Shown: piece after piece, positions 47,470 through 58,862 of the stretch
Numbering within the stretch: position 1 is the stretch's first letter
Layout: each line of letters opens with the position of its first letter
Assembly (NCBI RefSeq): GCF_964204645.1
Contig: NC_134026.1
Coordinates: 16,076,650 to 16,140,649 of the forward strand
Reading direction: 5' to 3'
Origin: Tubulanus polymorphus
Taxonomy: Eukaryota; Nemertea; Palaeonemertea; Tubulaniformes; Tubulanidae
DNA: 64,000 bases
Notes under the pieces: generated by a model
The model's database searches: none
Told to the model about the DNA's origin: nothing
What the model saw: only the letters and a program-made list of their open reading frames with translations
Made by a program: the position numbers and the translations under genes

Positions 47470-50400
47470 TTACACATAGTCTCTGTCACAGTTCAAATGA
47501 CACAGTTTATTCACCGCGCGAACATATTCCTTTCCCCGACATCGTACACGAGCTACACGAACGAGTTCATCCTCTCCGGGATAAACACCGACGACCTTCG
47601 CAAGTGGCCATCGTCCACGAGGATTTTCTTCGTCTTTCAACATGACGATATCGTTCACCTTCAAGTTCTGTCGCACTCGCACCCACTTGGGGAATGTGTT
47701 CAATGGAGTGAGATATTCCGACGACCACCGTCTCCAAACCTTCTTTACCAGACTTTGCACGTACCGCCATCTATTTCTAGGATTGAACGCTACTTCATCT
47801 GTTATGCTTTGTGCCAAATTACCGCCGACTTGGCCGTGTATGAAGTGATTAGGCGTCAACACTTCTTCATCATCAGGGTCATCAGAAACGTACGTCAATG
47901 GTCTTGAGTTTAACAGACCTTCAGTTTCGACGATTGCAGATAGTAATTCTTCATCAGTTAATTTTGCGTTGCCAAGTATCGATTTCACAGCTTTCTTGGC
48001 TTGTTTGATCATAGACTCAAAAACCCCACCATGATGTGGCGCAGCGGGTGGGTTGAACTTCCACTTGATGCCCTGAGAAGCACCCTTCATTTTGATCTCA
48101 TCTTTATCGAGCATCTGCACCAACTGCCTAAGTTCTTTCTCGCCTGCTGTAAAATTCGTTCCGTTGTCACTGGTCATAACGCTAGGTTTTCCTCTCCTAG
48201 CTACCATTCTGGAAAAGGCTAGAAGAAAACCAGCTGTGTCAAGGGAATATGCCATTTCCAGATGGACAGCCCTTGTCGCCATACATGTAAATAGACACAA
48301 GTATCTCTTTGCAGTGCATCGTCTAGTGATCTTCGTTGTAAACGGACCGCCATAATCCACCGCACAAGAAAAGAAACATCGTAGACTGACCAGCAGACGT
48401 GAACGTGGTAGCGGTGCTACTTTCTGATTTATGCCGAGTTCTTTTCTAGTATGACACAGTTTGCAGTTAATTTTGCAACGTTTTACTTCTTCCCGGCCAT
48501 CTATCACCCAATATTTTTGCCGCAGGTCAGCCAAGACTGCATTTGTACCACGGAAATGACCACCGAATCTGTGTCTGTCTTTAACAAGCAGCCTTGTGAT
48601 CTCATTTTTCTTAGGTAAGATTATTGGGAATCTCGTGTCATACGGCAAATCTGCTTTCTCCAACTCTCAAAATCCCTTCTGTATCCAGTATTGGTAATAA
48701 CTGCCTAAGCTGACTTTTCTTAGGCAAATCTTTACCCTTTGTCAACAAAGTAATCTCTTCACCAAATGCCTCCATCTGACAACACTCGAACAAGTTATTC
48801 TCAGCTTTTTCAAGTTCTTCAACTTCCAATACCACTTTATTTGAATCTTTGGGTTCTACCGTTTTTTTGTTTTTCAATATCTTGTAGTATCGAAACACTA
48901 GAGCTACGACTGCTTTCAACTTCGTAAAACTAGTGAATCATCTGACATCAACTACCAATTGTTGCGGCTTCTCAGCCGTAACAGTCTGAAAGACGGACAG
49001 CATCTTGCCAACTTCATTTTCAGCTTCCAGGCTCAGACCTTTACCGAGGGTTTTCTGTGGCCAAGAATTCTCCCCTTCATACAGGAACCTGGGACCACAA
49101 AACCATCTATGCTTCATGGTCATGTCTTCGACTTTCAGTCCCCGTGTCGCATCATCAGCTGGGTTCTGTTGACCGGGAACATGGTTCCATTGAACAGGCT
49201 TGGTAACTTCTTGGATTCTCGACACCCGATTTGCAACAAACGTCTTATACGTCCTGGATTGTCCATGAATCCACTGTATAACGTCCATACTGTCACTCCA
49301 AAATCGGTGCGATTCAACAGGTATATCTAATGCTTTTGCAACTACTTCAGCTAGCTTAACGCCTACTACAGCCGCCATCAGTTCCAATCGTGGCACACTA
49401 GTACACTTCAGCGGTGCTACTTTTGCTTTCGCACCAACCAGAGCAACCTGAACTTCATTATCTTTGAGTTCATATCGAACATATGCACATGATCCATACG
49501 CCAATGTCGAAGCATCAGTGAACACATGTATTTCTGTAGTTTTTACATCATCAGCTGGTCTCGAACGATAACATCTCGGAATCTGTACTGAATCAATGTT
49601 CTCCAACTCAGCCAACCAATTATTGAAACTCTGTTTAATATCATCTGGTAATGCTTGATCCCAAGTAATACCACGTAACCACGTCTCCTGGAACATCATT
49701 TTTCCTCGTATAACAACTGGTGCCAAATACTGCAGTGGATCAAAGAGTGTGGCAATACAACTCAACAGACTACGCTTTGTCGGGACTCCACTCCTACCGC
49801 AACTAGCCGGAGTTGAGTACGTCAAGTAATCTCCCACTGCAAACCATCGTACACCCAAAGTCTTCATATTTGCATTGTCTTTGTCAACTATCTTCAAGCA
49901 ATCCTCAATATCTCCAAGAGGTAAGCCATCTAAAACAGCCATAACATTACTACACCATCGTCTTACATCAAATCCTGCAGCAGATAATACAGATGATAAC
50001 TCGCTTCTTAGAGTGGTCGCATCCACAACATTCTCCACTGATGTAATTAAATCGTCCATATAGGTTTGCTTGTGAATAACTTCAGACACTCTTGGGTTTT
50101 CTTCACTGCAGTTTACATGATGTCTAAAAACAAACTGTGCCAGAAATGGCGAAGCCTTGTCCCCAAACATCAATCTAGTTGCTTCATAAGTTTCAACTGG
50201 CGAGTGTGTATCATCACGCCATAACAATCGATGGTACCTTCGATCATCTTCAAACATTTGGACCTGAGAAAACATCTCCTTAATATCCCCTACCAATGCC
50301 ACCGGTTTTGTTCGGAACATAATCAATATTTCTACTATGTTATTCTGTAGATTAGGGCCATTCATCATAACATCATTCAAACTCATATTTCCAGTTTTGG

Positions 50401-52867
50401 CAGCAGAATCATGTACAATGCGAACTTTTGTTGTTGTCTTATCTTCACGAACGACTGGGAAGTGTGGTAGAAACCAGCTACTATTTTTCTCTAAATCAAC
50501 ATCTGACACTTTCTGCAAATAACCTTTCTCTACGTTCGCCATAAACACATCTCTGTATCGTCGAGCAAGCTCCTCGTCTTTGAAAAACCGTTTTTCCAGC
50601 ATCATCAGGCGTTTACTAGCATCTTCAAAATTATTCGGTAAATACCTCTTCTCCTCTTTCCAGGGAATTTGGACTTCATATCTATCTCCGACTTTTTTAA
50701 TGGAGGTTTCCGCAATCTCCAATGCAGCCTTCTCTTCAGATGTGTACTTTAGGTCATCCTGATCTTGGAATCCAATTAGATCCTGATCCCAGATCTTTCT
50801 CAAGCAATCATCAGTTCTTATATCGAAGGACCTAACTTCAGTTCTATACGCATGAGTTGTCGTAAAACTCTGGTTTTCACTAAATCCATTTGAAACTTTT
50901 CCAATCACTGTCCAGCCCAGTGGGGTTTTCCGGGCCACTGGACCCCCTACATCACCACGACGTTCTTCAATGGCCGCCATCAATTCTGGTTGATCTGCAC
51001 CTATCAACATGTCTACTTCAGTAGACGGTAGTTTTGGAAATTCAATATCCTTCATATGTCCCCAATCAGCCTGGTGTCGCCTCCAATCAATTGGTTTGAT
51101 ACCCTTACACATAGAGTCCATCACCCATGGTTGAAGCAGTACATCAACCTTCCCATCCAAACTTTTCAGTTTCACACTGACTTTTCGACTTTTCAATTCA
51201 CTCGCACCAGCCAGAGTATTCATTGTTATATGGCGTTCTGACTCCCGTTCCAACTCCATAGCAATTGCTACATCATCAGATATATAGCATGAGTCAGATC
51301 CGTCATCCAGGAAGGCGTTGATGATTATTTCTTGATCTCGAGCGCCAACCAATCTAACCGGCACTATTCTCAAAGCTACTCGCCCCGGAGGACATCTACC
51401 TCTTTGATGTGTTGCATGAGGGTTCACCTCCTGAGGGTTCAGCTCTTCATTTGCATTATGTTTAGATTCCTTAGGGTGATGAAGGTGTGTATGGTGTCGC
51501 TTATTATCCTGACAACCTTCAATTCTGCATCCAGAGAATCTGGTTTCTCTACACTGACCACTTCTATGTCCTTTATTTAGACATTTAAAACACAGACCAT
51601 ACATTTTTGCACGTTCCCATCGATCACCTACAGCCATTTTCGTCCAGTTATCACATTCCGTCAACTTGTGGTTCTTTCCGCATATGTAACAACCTTGTTT
51701 TCTCATAAGACCAGTACTGAAAGACCGTCTTTTTTCTCTGGGAATTCTAGTACTAGACCCTTTTGTTTCTTCAGCTTCAAGTAAATATGCTACCTCTTCT
51801 GCCAGCCAATTCGAAAATTCCTGGAGGTCATCCGATTTTCCAGAACTCTTAACATGACGATGAAAGTCCACCAACATTTTTTCTGGTACTTTCTTTTGAA
51901 CTTGAATATATAAGGCACTGTCAGTTTCGAACTCCACTCCACTCCCTTTCAAGGATAATTTGGTGACCATGTCACATAGTCTATCTGAAAATATTTCCAA
52001 TGCCTTATTATTCCCTTCTGTAATTGAGCTTGTTTCCATTAATCTATCTAAGTGCTGTCTAATGAGACGTTTTTCACCACCGAATTTCAGCTCCAATTTC
52101 TTCAAGGCTGCTTCATATTCTGTTTTTGTGTAACCAAGGTTACCAATGATTTTCAATGCTTTCCCCTTTAAACAGTTTTTTAACATCATCATCTTCGTTT
52201 TTGAGGGTAGCTTTGTGTTCCCTACAAAAACATCAAATTGGTTTCGCCAGTCATGGTAGTATTCCTTTTGACCATCGAATGTAGATAATTCTGGTTTTTT
52301 CAAACCCTGAAAAACATTACGTCGTGGTTTATCATCTTCTGCTTCCGTTGAAGTATCGGAATGACGTTTCTCGTCGCTTTCTTCATCTGAGGTCGATTCT
52401 ACTTGTCGATGTGGTCTTCTTGTCTTGTCCTGGCTCTTGTCAATACCTGCCGGCCTTTTTTCTCGCTGTTCTAAAATCTGTTTAAGGTTGAATATAAAGA
52501 GGGACAATTCTTCTAAATATTCATCAGATTCTAACACAAATTTGTTGTACTCCACTTCATCGATCTCCAGAATAATTTCAGATGTCTCAGTATCTAATTC
52601 TGAGATTGCTTTAAATGCATCAGCTAATTCCCCTAATGCCCATCTGCATTTTTGTAATTCCTTCTCATCTAATTTCTTCTGATCTAACAATTTTTCATCA
52701 ATTTTGGACTTCACTCTTGTGATTTTTGCTTTGAGTGGTGTCCTTTTTCGTTTTCTAAGTTCAAAATCTCTTCTCTGTTCAGCGTTATGGTCAATTACGA
52801 AATTTTGTATCTTTCTGGTCGGTATATTCCAATCTCGATCGTCTTCTTTCGGTAATTAGCAATCCAT
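47470..52867 (-). pseudogene. BEL Gag-Pol polyprotein, three lesions
   Basis: Gag-like N-terminus with a long charged region, two zinc knuckles (CYICGKNHKLTEC and CFKCLNKGHRSGQC), aspartic protease (FLDDGSDSCYIS), reverse transcriptase with YMDDL, the Pao-type region, RNase H (HVFTDASTLAYGS, RLELMAAVVG, WSDSMDVIQW), integrase with the zinc site (H-H, CKLCHTRK), catalytic D at AVDYGGPF, D at TSDNGTNF and E at GGVFESMIKQ, and the BEL-type C-terminus (IVMLKDEENPRGRWPL). The likely ATG is at 52867, with a TAA three codons later; the frame is open to a TGA at 48938-48940, and a small deletion/frameshift at about 48650 separates the integrase (47470-48663). It encodes all enzymes for retrotransposition, but this copy needs help in trans. 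Confidence 0.93.
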
Positions 52868-53106
52868 CAAATTTTCATCAGCACCCTGCTTTATTTTTCT
52901 CGAAACTGACTTTTTAAGATTAATACTACAAGCACACAATTTTTCGACAGTATTAATTCGTATTCAAGTCAATTCTGCATCAATAGTTAGATTTTTATCA
53001 ATTCTTCGTTTCATCAGAAATTAACACGACGTCGACTCACGTGTTTTCGCTTAAACATCAAATTTTGGTCATCTGTAGTCATCCAATCATCAAATCTTTA
53101 CATCAT
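52868..53106 (-). other. BEL leader
   Basis: Untranslated leader between the primer-binding site and gag; no features seen. Confidence 0.6.
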
Positions 53107-53123
53107 CCGCCTCCGAGGGACCA
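53107..53123 (-). other. BEL primer-binding site
   Basis: Reads TGGTCCCTCGGAGGCGG on the - strand, two bases from the 5' LTR; TGG pairs with a tRNA 3' CCA. The tRNA species was not identified. Confidence 0.8.
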
Positions 53124-53125
53124 TA

Positions 53126-53269
53126 TGTTTCATCTCATCAATCGCAGGAATATAATAGAGAGAAATATCCAGTAGAACTTCAAAAACGGAGCCAACTATT
53201 AGAGTACGGTTTCAGAATATATTCTCCATAACTGTCTACACTAAAACACGGACCGCCAACGACGGAACA
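53126..53269 (-). repeat. BEL 5' LTR (right copy)
   Basis: 144 bp, matching the left LTR except for the 3-base indel. It contains no obvious TATA box. Confidence 0.95.
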
Positions 53270-53274
53270 TATTG

Positions 53275-53770
53275 TTTATCTAACTTTTCAACTGTTTCTT
53301 TATTATCTGGTAACGTTTTCTCATATTTTATTTTTTCTAATAAACTATTTTTCTTTCATTGAATTCTGTTACAAATTTATTAGAATTTTTATCTATATGT
53401 ACTTTACGAAATTGATGATTCTCCCAATCTTCTATATTTTCAGGGCTATATTTTATTCGACAATGCTCACAGAAATGATCTTTTATATTATCCTTATCAT
53501 AGAATAAGAAAGGTCTTTTCGAAATAATTTCAGGTTCAGTTTCAACAGAATTACTATTACTTTCGTTACTATCAACATTAACCGTTGTGTCATTAATTTT
53601 ACACTTCTCTGAATGTTTTTTTAACATAATTTCTTGAGAATAATTCATTACAATTTGGGCAGTTTAGTTTAGGGGGTTTATAATTTTTATCGTGTTTTTT
53701 TCATATGTCGAGCCATATTACTTTTTCTTAGAAGTTCACCACAAATTTCACATGCTATCTTCTCATCCAT
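53275..53770 (-). pseudogene. Zinc-finger/VLTF3-like protein, 5' part
   Basis: Starts at ATG 53770 within CTAAATAAATG. Two C2H2 fingers are visible: CEICGELLRKSNMARHMKK, and CPNCNELFS ending in KKHSEKC, with a frameshift between them in a run of seven A at about 53695. An acidic Asn/Ser-rich linker and a further CEHCRIKYS...HQFRKVH finger follow. A second frameshift at about 53345 shifts into the frame that runs to the BEL insertion point at 53275. The ribbon and helical parts lie beyond the retrotransposon at 46193-46980. The gene is divergent from the penton gene, with 68 bp between starts. The N-terminal fingers are an addition compared with the core VLTF3 domain as I know it. Confidence 0.7.
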
Positions 53771-53838
53771 TTATTTAGGAAAAATTTTATTGAAATTAAT
53801 TTTTAGTGATGAGCGGTAATTTCTTTATGTTATAAATA
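53771..53838. promoter_or_regulatory. Divergent viral promoter region
   Basis: 68 bp between the divergent ATGs of the zinc-finger gene and the penton gene. Both edges carry TAAAT-type motifs (TAAATG on the - side, TAAATAATG on the + side) next to T/A-rich stretches. Confidence 0.5.
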
Positions 53839-54595
53839 ATGGTAGAATTAAAAGAATACAGAATATTTGTTGATTCTAGAAAACTTACAAATTACAAATC
53901 ACATAATTTACTAATACAATTAGATAGAGAATTTAAGAATTGTGTAGATTTGAAATTAGTTTAATGTAAATTTATGTAATTCTTTTCATAATATATCGAA
54001 TAAAAGTCTTGATCATTTAGCTTTTGAAATTCATGTTAGAAATTTGAATAAATGGTTTCATCTTTATCTAAAACCAGGATTATATAATTTAGAAACATTA
54101 GCGCAAGAAATAAATAGAAGAGCTCGTTTAAAAATGGGTGCAGCTGCTAGATTTGAAATTAAATTTATTAAAAGTGATAGTTCGAATAAAGTAAGCATAA
54201 AGTTAACTAATGAACAACATAGATTTCTAGTAAGAAAACCTTTAGCTAAACTGTTTGGAATTCTTCCAGATAGAGATTATTCAAGTATCGAAACTTATAC
54301 AAATTTAATGACTTTTACACACTTTTATATTTATTGCAATTTAATTGATCCTACAAAAACATTTGAAGCAACTAAAGATACAATTTGTAATTCTAGTATA
54401 TTAAATATTATACCATTAAAAAATGTTAAACAATTTGGAACACAAATAAATTATAATTTAGCTGAATGTGATTTTAAACCTTGTATTCCACATTTCAATA
54501 ATTTCAAATTAGAAGTAAGAAATCACAATGGATACTTAATTGATTTGAATAACTTTCCTGTAATTTATGAATTAGTTATAAGATGTAAAGAGTAA
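53839..54595 (+). pseudogene. Penton-like minor capsid protein, one frameshift
   Basis: Opens with a short Asp/Lys-rich segment (MVELKEYRIFVDSRKL), then after a frameshift at about 53960 continues open to 54595, about 250 residues in all. Recognisable blocks: LKPGLYNLETLAQEIN, then FYIYCNLIDPTKTF, IIPLKNVKQFG and a terminal strand ending VIYELVIRCK. This matches the single jelly-roll minor capsid (penton) protein of Polintons, which occupies capsid vertices. The assignment rests on my reading of these blocks. It is the first gene of the right-hand structural cluster. Confidence 0.75.
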
Positions 54596-54611
54596 TTTTT
54601 TTGATATATAA

Positions 54612-54959
54612 ATGAATATAACTGTTGGACCGAGCATATGTTTTGGATTTAATTTTGAGAAAGAAATGAAATTTAACATTACTGATGTAATAACACATAT
54701 CAAAAATATTGTATTTTCTAATGAAACAACATTTGAGTATGAAAAAACAATAGATAAAGAAACTTTAAATGTAGAAAAGATTACTTATTTAATTAGAGAA
54801 TCTTTAAGATTTTATGAATTAGATGAAGATTTTATTATCGATGATATTAAAAAAATAATAATTGAAATATATACAAATGAAACTAGTAATGAAATAAATG
54901 TTGAAATAATCATCACTAAGATAACTAAATATTTTGAAGATGGTAATTTTTTTGATTAA
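54612..54959 (+). CDS. Viral protein of unknown function (115 aa)
   Basis: Intact frame starting at TATATAAATG, 17 bases after the penton stop, with a T-run upstream. Acidic, Ile/Asn/Glu-rich, predicted mainly helical, no cysteines beyond CFGF near the start, no membrane segment. I do not recognise it. The next gene starts four bases after its stop, so the two are packed in one transcription direction. Confidence 0.7.
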   Translation: MNITVGPSICFGFNFEKEMKFNITDVITHIKNIVFSNETTFEYEKTIDKETLNVEKITYLIRESLRFYELDEDFIIDDIKKIIIEIYTNETSNEINVEIIITKITKYFEDGNFFD

Positions 54960-54962
54960 TAA

Positions 54963-55184
54963 ATGAGTGATAATAAGTGGATAATAACTGGATTATATAA
55001 TGGAGCCTTACTATCCGTTGGAACTGTTGGTTATTCAATGGTATTAAAAAAAGTATTTAAAATGGGAAGTGTTAATGTTGATAGATTTGATATAAATGAT
55101 ATTTTAAAATTAACATTAGCAGTTACTTTATCTAATTTAACTATTGATTATTTGGAAAAACAAAAATATATTCCTCCTATATAA
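54963..55184 (+). CDS. Small viral membrane-associated protein (73 aa)
   Basis: Intact. Hydrophobic stretch at residues 7-28 (GLYNGALLSVGTVGYSMVLK) and a second amphipathic stretch at about 46-62 (ILKLTLAVTLSNLTIDYL). Starts at TTAATAAATG after a T-run. Size and position fit a small virion or membrane component of Polinton-like elements; the function is unknown. Confidence 0.7.
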   Translation: MSDNKWIITGLYNGALLSVGTVGYSMVLKKVFKMGSVNVDRFDINDILKLTLAVTLSNLTIDYLEKQKYIPPI

Positions 55185-55208
55185 ATGCGTAATTATTTTA
55201 CTAAATAA

Positions 55209-55631
55209 ATGGCATCTGCAATTATAACTATTATAGGATCGGCAATTGTTAACGCTTTAGCATTTACTGGTGGTGGATATTTATTTAAGCATATTGATAA
55301 AAATGGTTCATTATCAGAACAAAAAAGACATAACTTAGCATTAGAAAAATATAATAAAGCTGCAGAAGAATATACAGAAAAAATACAAAACTATATGGAT
55401 TACATCAATAAAGAATTATATGATCAGAAGATTTCACATAGAGATTTTCAATCAGTCGATGATGCAATGAGTTTATATAACGCGGTAACCAATAAAGAAA
55501 AATTACATCTATACAAACCTAAATTATCAGATTATTATACACCAAGTAAAGAACAACAGAAATATGAAATAATTTGGATTTTAGGCGGAACTGTTATTGT
55601 TATATTTGTAGCATATAAATTTACTAATTAG
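55209..55631 (+). CDS. Viral two-membrane-segment protein (140 aa)
   Basis: Intact. Hydrophobic N-terminus (IITIIGSAIVNALAFTGGGY), a charged helical middle (residues 35-110, with KRHNLALEKYNKAAEEY) and a C-terminal membrane helix (IIWILGGTVIVIFVAYKF). Starts at TAAATAAATG. From memory, very similar small proteins are encoded beside capsid genes in Polinton-like elements of cnidarians and molluscs; their role is not established. A minor virion protein is likely. Confidence 0.75.
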   Translation: MASAIITIIGSAIVNALAFTGGGYLFKHIDKNGSLSEQKRHNLALEKYNKAAEEYTEKIQNYMDYINKELYDQKISHRDFQSVDDAMSLYNAVTNKEKLHLYKPKLSDYYTPSKEQQKYEIIWILGGTVIVIFVAYKFTN

Positions 55632-55651
55632 TAATTTATTTTGCTAAATAA

Positions 55652-56088
55652 ATGGATGATAAAGTTGATAATATTGATATTATTCCTCATGATATAAATA
55701 AAACTAAATTAAATACATATTTAGAAAACCAAATATTAGAATTTGAAAGTGACTTAAAGATAAAAAAGAAAAAATATTTAAAAAGTAAAATTATATATTA
55801 TCTTATTATCAGTGGTTCAGTTACAATTAGTTCTGTTTATAAAATTTCTAGCAATATTCAGTCCATTAACACCTTTAGCTATATCAATTGGTGTGCTAGG
55901 ATTAAGTTCAAGTGTTTTAACTGGTATAAGTTCAAAATTAAATATAAAAAGTAATAAAAAAAAAAATTAAAACTAATATAAAAGAAATTAATAAATTGAA
56001 GAATACACTAGATTATATAATAAGTTTAAATAGCCATATAACAGTTGAAGAACAAGATAAATTATTAAAAGAATTAATAAATTATTAA
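55652..56088 (+). pseudogene. Viral membrane protein, frameshifted (~145 aa)
   Basis: Starts at TAAATAAATG 55652. N-terminal charged helix with a KKKKYLKSK run, then a membrane segment (IIYYLIISGSVTISS). At about 55845 the hydrophobic region moves into another frame (SPLTPLAISIGVLGLSSSVL), and at about 55960 a run of A shifts it again; the C-terminal helix (KEINKLKNTLDYII) ends at 56088. Probably a two-helix membrane protein of the virion or of assembly. Function unknown. Confidence 0.6.
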
Positions 56089-56103
56089 TTTTTTATTATA
56101 TAA

Positions 56104-57390
56104 ATGGCAATTAGTTTTCCAAAAGCTTTTCAATATAATAAATCAATTAAATATAATATTCCAGCAATAGATTTTAATAAAGATATTACATATAGAAATA
56201 AAGTTTTAGATTCATTAACTAATTTAGAAATTTATATTACTGAAACTAATAATTTTAATGGAAAGATGGGAAATATATTTCATGTATATTTAATTAATTT
56301 TAAAAAATTGAAAGATGAAAAACAATGGTTATTAAAATCTAATATGAAGTATTGGCAGAACCAATTAAATTTTGCAGTTTATTGTGCAACAACAGGATGT
56401 GGAATAAGTTTGAATGATCATTTGAATAATTCTAAATATAAATTGATTCAAAGTTTATTTAGATTTCATACATACTTTCAAATAAGATTAATATTAAATG
56501 AATTAGAGACCCCTTTACCAGGATCTAGGTATTTTAAAGAGTTAGATAATAATATAAATTTATCAAAGTTTTTAAAATGTATCAAAATGTTGCAGCATAT
56601 TGTACACTTCCCATACCATCTAATACTTTTTATAATATCTATAATAATAACTTAGGTTATGGTAAAATAGAAACTAAAGATTTAGAAACATTAAATTTCA
56701 ATAAATTACCGAAATTCAATGATAATTTAAAACAAGAAAACAAAAACGGTTGGGTTTATTTTATTTTAGAAAATAGTGAAGGATTTACTAAAGCTGGTAT
56801 ACAAAGAATAAATCAATCAATTAGAACTTATTTGATATGTATTTTAGGTGCGCAAGTTGAAACAAGATCCCCAATAATTGGAAATTTAAATACATCATTT
56901 GATACACAGAAACAATTCAAAGTATTATTTGAAGATTCAATTCATAATGACAAAAATAGATCGATTGCAGAAAACATTGTCAGATATCAAAATTATTTAG
57001 ATAAATCACATATAAGATTAAATTATTGTATAGGCCCTAATCTATTAATTATGTCTAATGATTTAGGATTAAAGATGGGAAACATAATTGGTTACAATAA
57101 TCTGATAAAACTGCAACAATAAATAATTCATTTGGATTAAATGAAATAAATAAAAAGATTATTACTGCTCCAAAACTAATGGAAGGCGAAAAAAATTAAA
57201 AAAAACATATTCAATCAACAGAAACTAAAACTAAGAATATTTAATTAAATAATGATTATAAAATAAAAGATTACAATACTTCACACGGTGATATTCAACA
57301 TGATATAATTAAAACTGATAATGATAATAAATCCCATGAAAATGCTAAATTAGCTATAACTTGTATAGGAATTGTAATCGGAAATGACAG
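56104..57390 (+). pseudogene. Conserved-looking viral protein, possibly structural, several breaks
   Basis: Starts at TATATAAATG 56104; about 430 codons if read through. Blocks visible: KMGNIFHVYLINFKKLKDEK, NQLNFAVYCATTGCGIS, then after a frameshift at about 56575 VAAYCTLPIPSNTFYNIY, EGFTKAGIQRINQSIRTYL and GLKMGNIIGYNNLI. Another frameshift follows at about 57105, then stops at 57196 and 57241, and a hydrophobic C-terminus at about 57345-57380. I recall near relatives beside capsid genes in cnidarian Polinton-like elements, without known function. It lies between membrane proteins and the hexon-like gene, so a virion role is likely. It is not the major capsid, which is at 58863. Confidence 0.6.
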
Positions 57391-58812
57391 AAGGTGTAGA
57401 AGATATTCCAATGGAAGACATGGGAAATAATAATGATGATAATAATGATGATGATAATAATGTTGTAACTAATAATGATAATGATGATGAAACAGCGTTT
57501 AATTCTTATTTAGGAAATAGTGGTTCTAATGCCCCATCAACAGATGAATATGATAGAAGAACTAGATCGAGAATAGATCCTGAAAATGAAAATTCAGATT
57601 TAGTAAGACAAAATTTAGAATATAATGAATATATTCATCATTTCCAACCTGTATGATCTGGATATAATATCAATGATAGAGGTGCTAGACTTTTAGTACA
57701 AGAATTAAAATTTTTAGATGGTGAACTTTATTATCGTTTGAAAGATGATTATTATATTGATATCTCTTATAAAAAACAAAACAAAATATTAGCAGAATCA
57801 ACTTTGCTTGAGTTAGACCTATCTAGAATTAAAAGAATAAGAAATAGTAATGAAAGAGAAACTGTTACCAGCACAGAAATTATTAAAAATGAAAGAGTAT
57901 TTAAACAAAGAATTAACGACTTATTTGAAACAATCAATAATAATTTAGAACCAGAAACAACTTCTGGTAAACTTAAATCAAATAAAGTTCCAATTGAAAA
58001 ACTTTTACCAAATGGATTACTTGATGCAACAGATCAAGAATTAGAAGATTTATATATATTTTCTGATAAAGCAATAAGAGTATATTAGTATAAGACTTGC
58101 ATCTGATAAAATTGCGCATGATAAAAGTATAAGAGATTTTAAAATTAGAACTTTGGAAAAAGATAGAACTGATAAAATTAAAGAAATAGAACACCTAAAA
58201 TTAGATAGAGATAATAAAGTTATTGAAGAAATTGAATTTAAAAAAAGAAATGCATATTTAGGAAAAGACAAAGATTATTTAGAATATAACATAGAATTTC
58301 AGAAAGAATAAATTAAATTATTATTAAAATCATTTGATTATAATATTAATAGATTAAAAGTTATTTTTAAAGATTTGTTGATAAAACCAAATTCTGAAAT
58401 ATCATAGAAAGACAGAATAAAATTATTATTTAAATTAGAAGGTATAACAATTCTTTCAATTCTAACAGCTGTAACTATGGTATTCACAACAATAGGTTTA
58501 GCTATATCAAATTCATTGAAATCTACTCCTACTCCCAATAAACCAGATAAACCCCCGAATGATAATAATTCTATACAAGATAAAGTTAAGGATGGTTTAA
58601 AAATATTAGCAAAATATTTATGGGAACTATCTAAAAAATCTGCTGCAGCTTTACCCGGAGTTATTGCATCAATTGTTGGTTTTATATTGAAATCTGCTTG
58701 GAATATTCTTAACTTTGCTGCTGAACATATTATTTTATTTTTAATTACAGTTGTAAGTGCAATTATTTTTGGATTAGTGAATATGATATCAAAAAATATC
58801 AAGAAAACATAA
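57384..58812 (+). pseudogene. Viral acidic/coiled-coil/membrane protein, several breaks
   Basis: About 475 codons if read through. N-terminal Asp/Asn tract (residues 10-35), then GARLLVQELKFLDGELYYRL, a long charged helical region, and a C-terminus with several hydrophobic helices (GVIASIVGFILKSAWNIL, HIILFLITVVSAIIFGLVNM). Breaks: TGA 57654, frameshift about 58086, TAA 58309, TAG 58405. The start at 57384 overlaps the end of the previous gene and is the only one with no TAAATG-type motif, so it may be co-transcribed. Probably a membrane-bound virion protein; unidentified. Confidence 0.6.
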
Positions 58813-58862
58813 TAGAAAATAAACATGATTAAAAATAAATAATTAATTTTTTTGTTAAATAA

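Larger units (their letters stand above)
46986..53269 (-). mobile_element. BEL/Pao LTR retrotransposon, complete structure
   Basis: 6284 bp with two short LTRs, flanked by a 5-bp target duplication TATTG (46981-46985 and 53270-53274), as expected for BEL/Pao. On the - strand: 5' LTR, primer-binding site two bases inside, gag-protease-RT-RNaseH-integrase frame, polypurine tract, 3' LTR. The LTRs differ only by a 3-base indel, so the insertion is recent relative to the decay of its host element. Insertion splits the viral VLTF3-like gene. Confidence 0.95.

Noticed and set aside
53337-58826. Adenain-type maturation protease
   Set aside because: No His-Trp...Cys catalytic pattern seen in any frame of the element; probably lost in the deletion at about 46190 or absent.
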